Shown piece after piece: positions 61,550-64,000 of a stretch of 64,000 nt of DNA. The stretch's first letter is position 1. Every line of letters begins with the position of its first letter. The notes under the pieces are model-generated. The model ran no database searches. It was not told the DNA's origin and saw only the letters and a program-made list of their open reading frames with translations. The DNA is from Mucilaginibacter paludis DSM 18603 (lineage in GTDB: Bacteria; Bacteroidota; Bacteroidia; Sphingobacteriales; Sphingobacteriaceae), in NCBI RefSeq assembly GCF_000166195.2, contig NZ_CM001403.1, positions 868,001 through 932,000 of the forward strand. Reading direction: 5' to 3'. The translations under genes were made by a program, and so were the position numbers.

Positions 61550-63415
61550 TTAATTTTGATTATTTTCTAAATGATGGATACGTTTATTGTTCACGTCATC
61601 CCGGTCAATAAAGGGATAGATATGGTTTTTCCAGGCTTCGGCCTCAAAAGCGGCTTTAAGTTCTTTGAGCTTTTCGGGGTATTTTTTAGCCAGATCTATG
61701 CGCTCGTTAAAATCCTCGTTCAGGTTATACAGCTTCCATACATCCTTATCATAATCCGGCGGGCCGCTGGTTTTTAAACCGGGGTAAATCAGCAGGTCGA
61801 GGTTATCGGGGCGATGTGCCGCTTCGGCCTTCCAGCCATCCTTGTAAATAGAGCGCGAAGTAAAAATGTAATAGTATTGGGTAGTGTGCAAGGATGCCGC
61901 CTTAGCATTATTGAACGAACTGAACAACGATTTACCTTGTAAGGTATCTTGCTTAATACCCTTGATGTACTCAGGAAGCTTTAAGCCCGCTGCCTCGATA
62001 GTAGTTGGAAAAATATCCGACACGTGGCCGTATTGTGTACGGATGGTACCCTTCTCTTTAATTAATTTAGGATAGTAAATAATGAGCGGGTTATGGGTTC
62101 CGCCTTCGGCATCCGCGTCTGATTTCCATTGCTTAAATGGCGTATTTGCTGCCTGCGCCCATCCCAAAGGGTAATTGGTACTGGCCTCGGGCGTGCCTAT
62201 TTTTTCCAACTCGGCCTCGTTATTTTTGATGTACTGCTCTTCGGTATTGGTTAAAGGCGAGTTTGATGGTTTGATCACACCGCTGTACGTGCCCTCTTTA
62301 CTGGCGCCGTTATCGCCTATCATTACAAAAACCAGGGTATTATCAAACTGCCCGGATTGCTTTAAATGCGCAATTACGCGACCAACCTGGTGATCGATAT
62401 AGGTAAGATAACCGGCATAAACCTCCATAAAGCGGGCATACAGCTTTTGCTGATCGGCAGGGAGGCTGTTCCATGCCTTTACCCTTTCGTTACGCTCGGG
62501 CAATTGGGCGTAGGCTGGTATGTAGCCCAGCTTTTTCTGATTGGCAAATACTTCCTGGCGGTATACATCCCAGCCTTTATCAAATTTGCCTTTGTACAGG
62601 TCGCTCCACTCTTTGGCAACCTGGTGCGGCGCATGGGTTGCACCGGGGGCATAGTATAAAAAGAAAGGTTTATCGGGCGCGGCTTTATACGCTCGGTCGA
62701 TATAAGCGATAGCCTTATCGGTAATCTGCTCGTTCAGGTTGCGGCCATCGGGTTTAACGTGAAAATTATCCTCAACCAAATGCGGCGGATGGTATTGATC
62801 TGTTGCCGATTCGAGGAAACCGAAGTGATGGTCAAAGCCCTTACCGGTTGGCCAGCGGTCAAACGGCCCAACATCGGTGGTATCCTCATCTGGCGTTACG
62901 CCCCACTTCCCTACGGCAAATGTGCTGTAGCCGTTGTAGCGTAAAGCTTCGGCAATGGTGCCCTTATCGGCCGGGATACGGCCATCATACCCTGGGAAAC
63001 CCGCAGCGGTACTGGCATGGGCGAAATTACCCATGTGCACATAATGATGGTTGCGGCCCGTTAATAACGACGACCGTGTTGGCGCGCAAATACCGGCTGT
63101 ATGGAAATTGATATACCGCAAACCGCCATTGGCCAGCGTATCAAAATTAGGGGTACTGATGAGGCCGCCAAATGTGGCCGAAGCGCCAAAGCCCACATCG
63201 TCAAGCAATATCCATACAATGTTGGCCGCGCCTGCCGGGGCATGTTGCGGCTTGGGCCACCATTCTTTCGATTCGGCCAGTGTTTTTTTAACCACGCCCT
63301 TATAAGTTTCGGGTGTTGACGGCGGAATATTCTGCTGTGCGCTCGCATTCAATCCCCAAACCAACAATAGTCCTAAAACCGCGGCTTTATATGATGTGCT
63401 GTAAGTAGTTTTCAT
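61550..63415 (-). CDS. Arylsulfatase-type sulfatase
   Basis: A 621-residue periplasmic sulfatase. After the signal peptide (LGLLLVWGLNASAQ) it shows NIVWILLDDVGFGASATFGG with metal ligands, AGICAPTRSSLLTGRN with the C-x-P-x-R formylglycine motif, and FVMIGDNGASKEG. Its C-terminal third (LYNLNEDFNERIDLAKKYPE) is nearly the same as that of the next gene upstream, so the two arose by tandem duplication. It lies 13 bp after that gene. Confidence 0.92.
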   Translation of the reverse strand: MKTTYSTSYKAAVLGLLLVWGLNASAQQNIPPSTPETYKGVVKKTLAESKEWWPKPQHAPAGAANIVWILLDDVGFGASATFGGLISTPNFDTLANGGLRYINFHTAGICAPTRSSLLTGRNHHYVHMGNFAHASTAAGFPGYDGRIPADKGTIAEALRYNGYSTFAVGKWGVTPDEDTTDVGPFDRWPTGKGFDHHFGFLESATDQYHPPHLVEDNFHVKPDGRNLNEQITDKAIAYIDRAYKAAPDKPFFLYYAPGATHAPHQVAKEWSDLYKGKFDKGWDVYRQEVFANQKKLGYIPAYAQLPERNERVKAWNSLPADQQKLYARFMEVYAGYLTYIDHQVGRVIAHLKQSGQFDNTLVFVMIGDNGASKEGTYSGVIKPSNSPLTNTEEQYIKNNEAELEKIGTPEASTNYPLGWAQAANTPFKQWKSDADAEGGTHNPLIIYYPKLIKEKGTIRTQYGHVSDIFPTTIEAAGLKLPEYIKGIKQDTLQGKSLFSSFNNAKAASLHTTQYYYIFTSRSIYKDGWKAEAAHRPDNLDLLIYPGLKTSGPPDYDKDVWKLYNLNEDFNERIDLAKKYPEKLKELKAAFEAEAWKNHIYPFIDRDDVNNKRIHHLENNQN

Positions 63416-63428
63416 AAAAAGGATTTAA

Positions 63429-64000
63429 TTATTTTTTATAATTCTGGTGGATGCGTAAGTGGTAAACATCATACCAATCAATAAACGGATACAGGTTGTT
63501 CTTTTTAGCCTGCTCGTCAAACACGGCTTTTAATTCTTTAAGCTTCTCGGGATATTTCTTAGCCAGATCGATGCGCTCGTTAAAATCCTCGTTCAGGTTG
63601 TATAATTCCCATACATCATCGTCAAAGCTTTGGTCGGGTATGGTTTGGCCTACCTTAAAATCGCCCAGCTCAACGTTATCGGGGTGGTGGGCGGCTTCGG
63701 CCTTCCATCCATCTTTATAAATGGAGCGCGAACCGAAGATGTAGTAATGCTGCAGGGTATGTTTTGAAGGTGCTTTGGCATTATCAAACGAATAGGCCAA
63801 CGAGGTTCCCTGTAAAGTATCCTGTTTAATACCCCGGATATAATCTGGCAGTTTAATACCTAAATACTCCAGCGTGGTTGGCAAAACATCAATAACATGG
63901 CCGTATTGGGTACGGATGCCCTGCTGTTTAATGCCTTTAGGATAATAAACAATTAAAGGGTTGCGGGTGCCGCCTTCGGAGTTGGCATCCTGTTTCCAAA
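63429..64000 (-). CDS. Arylsulfatase-type sulfatase, N-terminus beyond window end
   Basis: The frame is open to base 64000 on the minus strand and ends at 63429, giving about 190 C-terminal residues. The reading includes EGGTRNPLIVYYPKGIKQQG and YGHVIDVLPTTLEYLGIKLP, matching the neighbouring sulfatase closely. A TTG inside the frame at 63884 is not the true start. Active-site motifs lie outside the window. Confidence 0.88.
   Translation of the reverse strand, partial: WKQDANSEGGTRNPLIVYYPKGIKQQGIRTQYGHVIDVLPTTLEYLGIKLPDYIRGIKQDTLQGTSLAYSFDNAKAPSKHTLQHYYIFGSRSIYKDGWKAEAAHHPDNVELGDFKVGQTIPDQSFDDDVWELYNLNEDFNERIDLAKKYPEKLKELKAVFDEQAKKNNLYPFIDWYDVYHLRIHQNYKK

Noticed and set aside
63429-63884. 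Short complete protein starting at 63884
   Set aside because: The start is an internal TTG; the frame continues to the window end and matches the body of a sulfatase.
1-64000. CRISPR arrays, tRNA/rRNA genes, insertion sequences, integrase or phage genes
   Set aside because: None seen on either strand by reading; the repeated 36-bp element has unique spacers but is scattered over 14 kb, so it is not a CRISPR.

Overview
The window looks like chromosomal DNA of a Bacteroidota species, most likely of the Sphingobacteriaceae (Mucilaginibacter/Pedobacter-like). The evidence is a SusC/SusD pair driven by an ECF sigma factor and a FecR anti-sigma factor, many secreted glycoside hydrolases, lipoproteins with short lipoboxes, AT-rich leaders without clear Shine-Dalgarno sites, and formylglycine-type sulfatases. 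The genus is inferred from gene content only. I saw no rRNA, tRNA, CRISPR array, transposase or phage gene.

1-1.99 kb: two small exported proteins of unknown role (the first cut by the window edge), then 1.1 kb of non-coding DNA with a roughly 370-bp tandem repeat. 2.0-17.2 kb: a divergent glycan-degradation locus. GH3 and GH97 lie on the minus strand. GH2, GH125, GH20, GH29 and GH92 form a tight plus-strand operon. The set fits stepwise removal of mannose, GlcNAc, fucose and possibly xylose from N-glycans. 17.3-32.0 kb: a converging minus-strand operon reading sigma factor, FecR, SusC, SusD, GH29, GH20, GntP permease, RidA, D-threonine aldolase/D-serine dehydratase-like enzyme and M19 dipeptidase. 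It joins a glycan-uptake system to what looks like a D-amino-acid or dipeptide catabolic module.

32.4-48.4 kb: a stress and envelope region with BON and CHAD proteins, dehydrogenases, DJ-1/PfpI, cupins, an Mla-type lipid ABC transporter, YceI, aldehyde dehydrogenase and two paralogous small regulators with an HMA-like CxxC N-terminus and an AraC-type HTH. Seven copies of a 36-bp element (GTGTGAATGATGTAA, 13 bp, TTRYRTAA) lie between genes here, several at 44-67 nt before a start codon. I regard this shared control element as the most notable new signal in the window.

48.4-52.9 kb: orphan membrane proteins and lipoproteins. 53.1-56.8 kb: a membrane-bound AraC-type regulator beside a TonB-dependent-receptor-like barrel. 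57.1 kb: an azoreductase-like flavoprotein behind a 36-bp perfect palindrome. 57.8-64.0 kb: a minus-strand operon of three sulfatases (the first cut by the window end), an exported rhodanese-thioredoxin fusion, two 57-residue membrane peptides and a sterol desaturase/fatty-acid hydroxylase-like enzyme.
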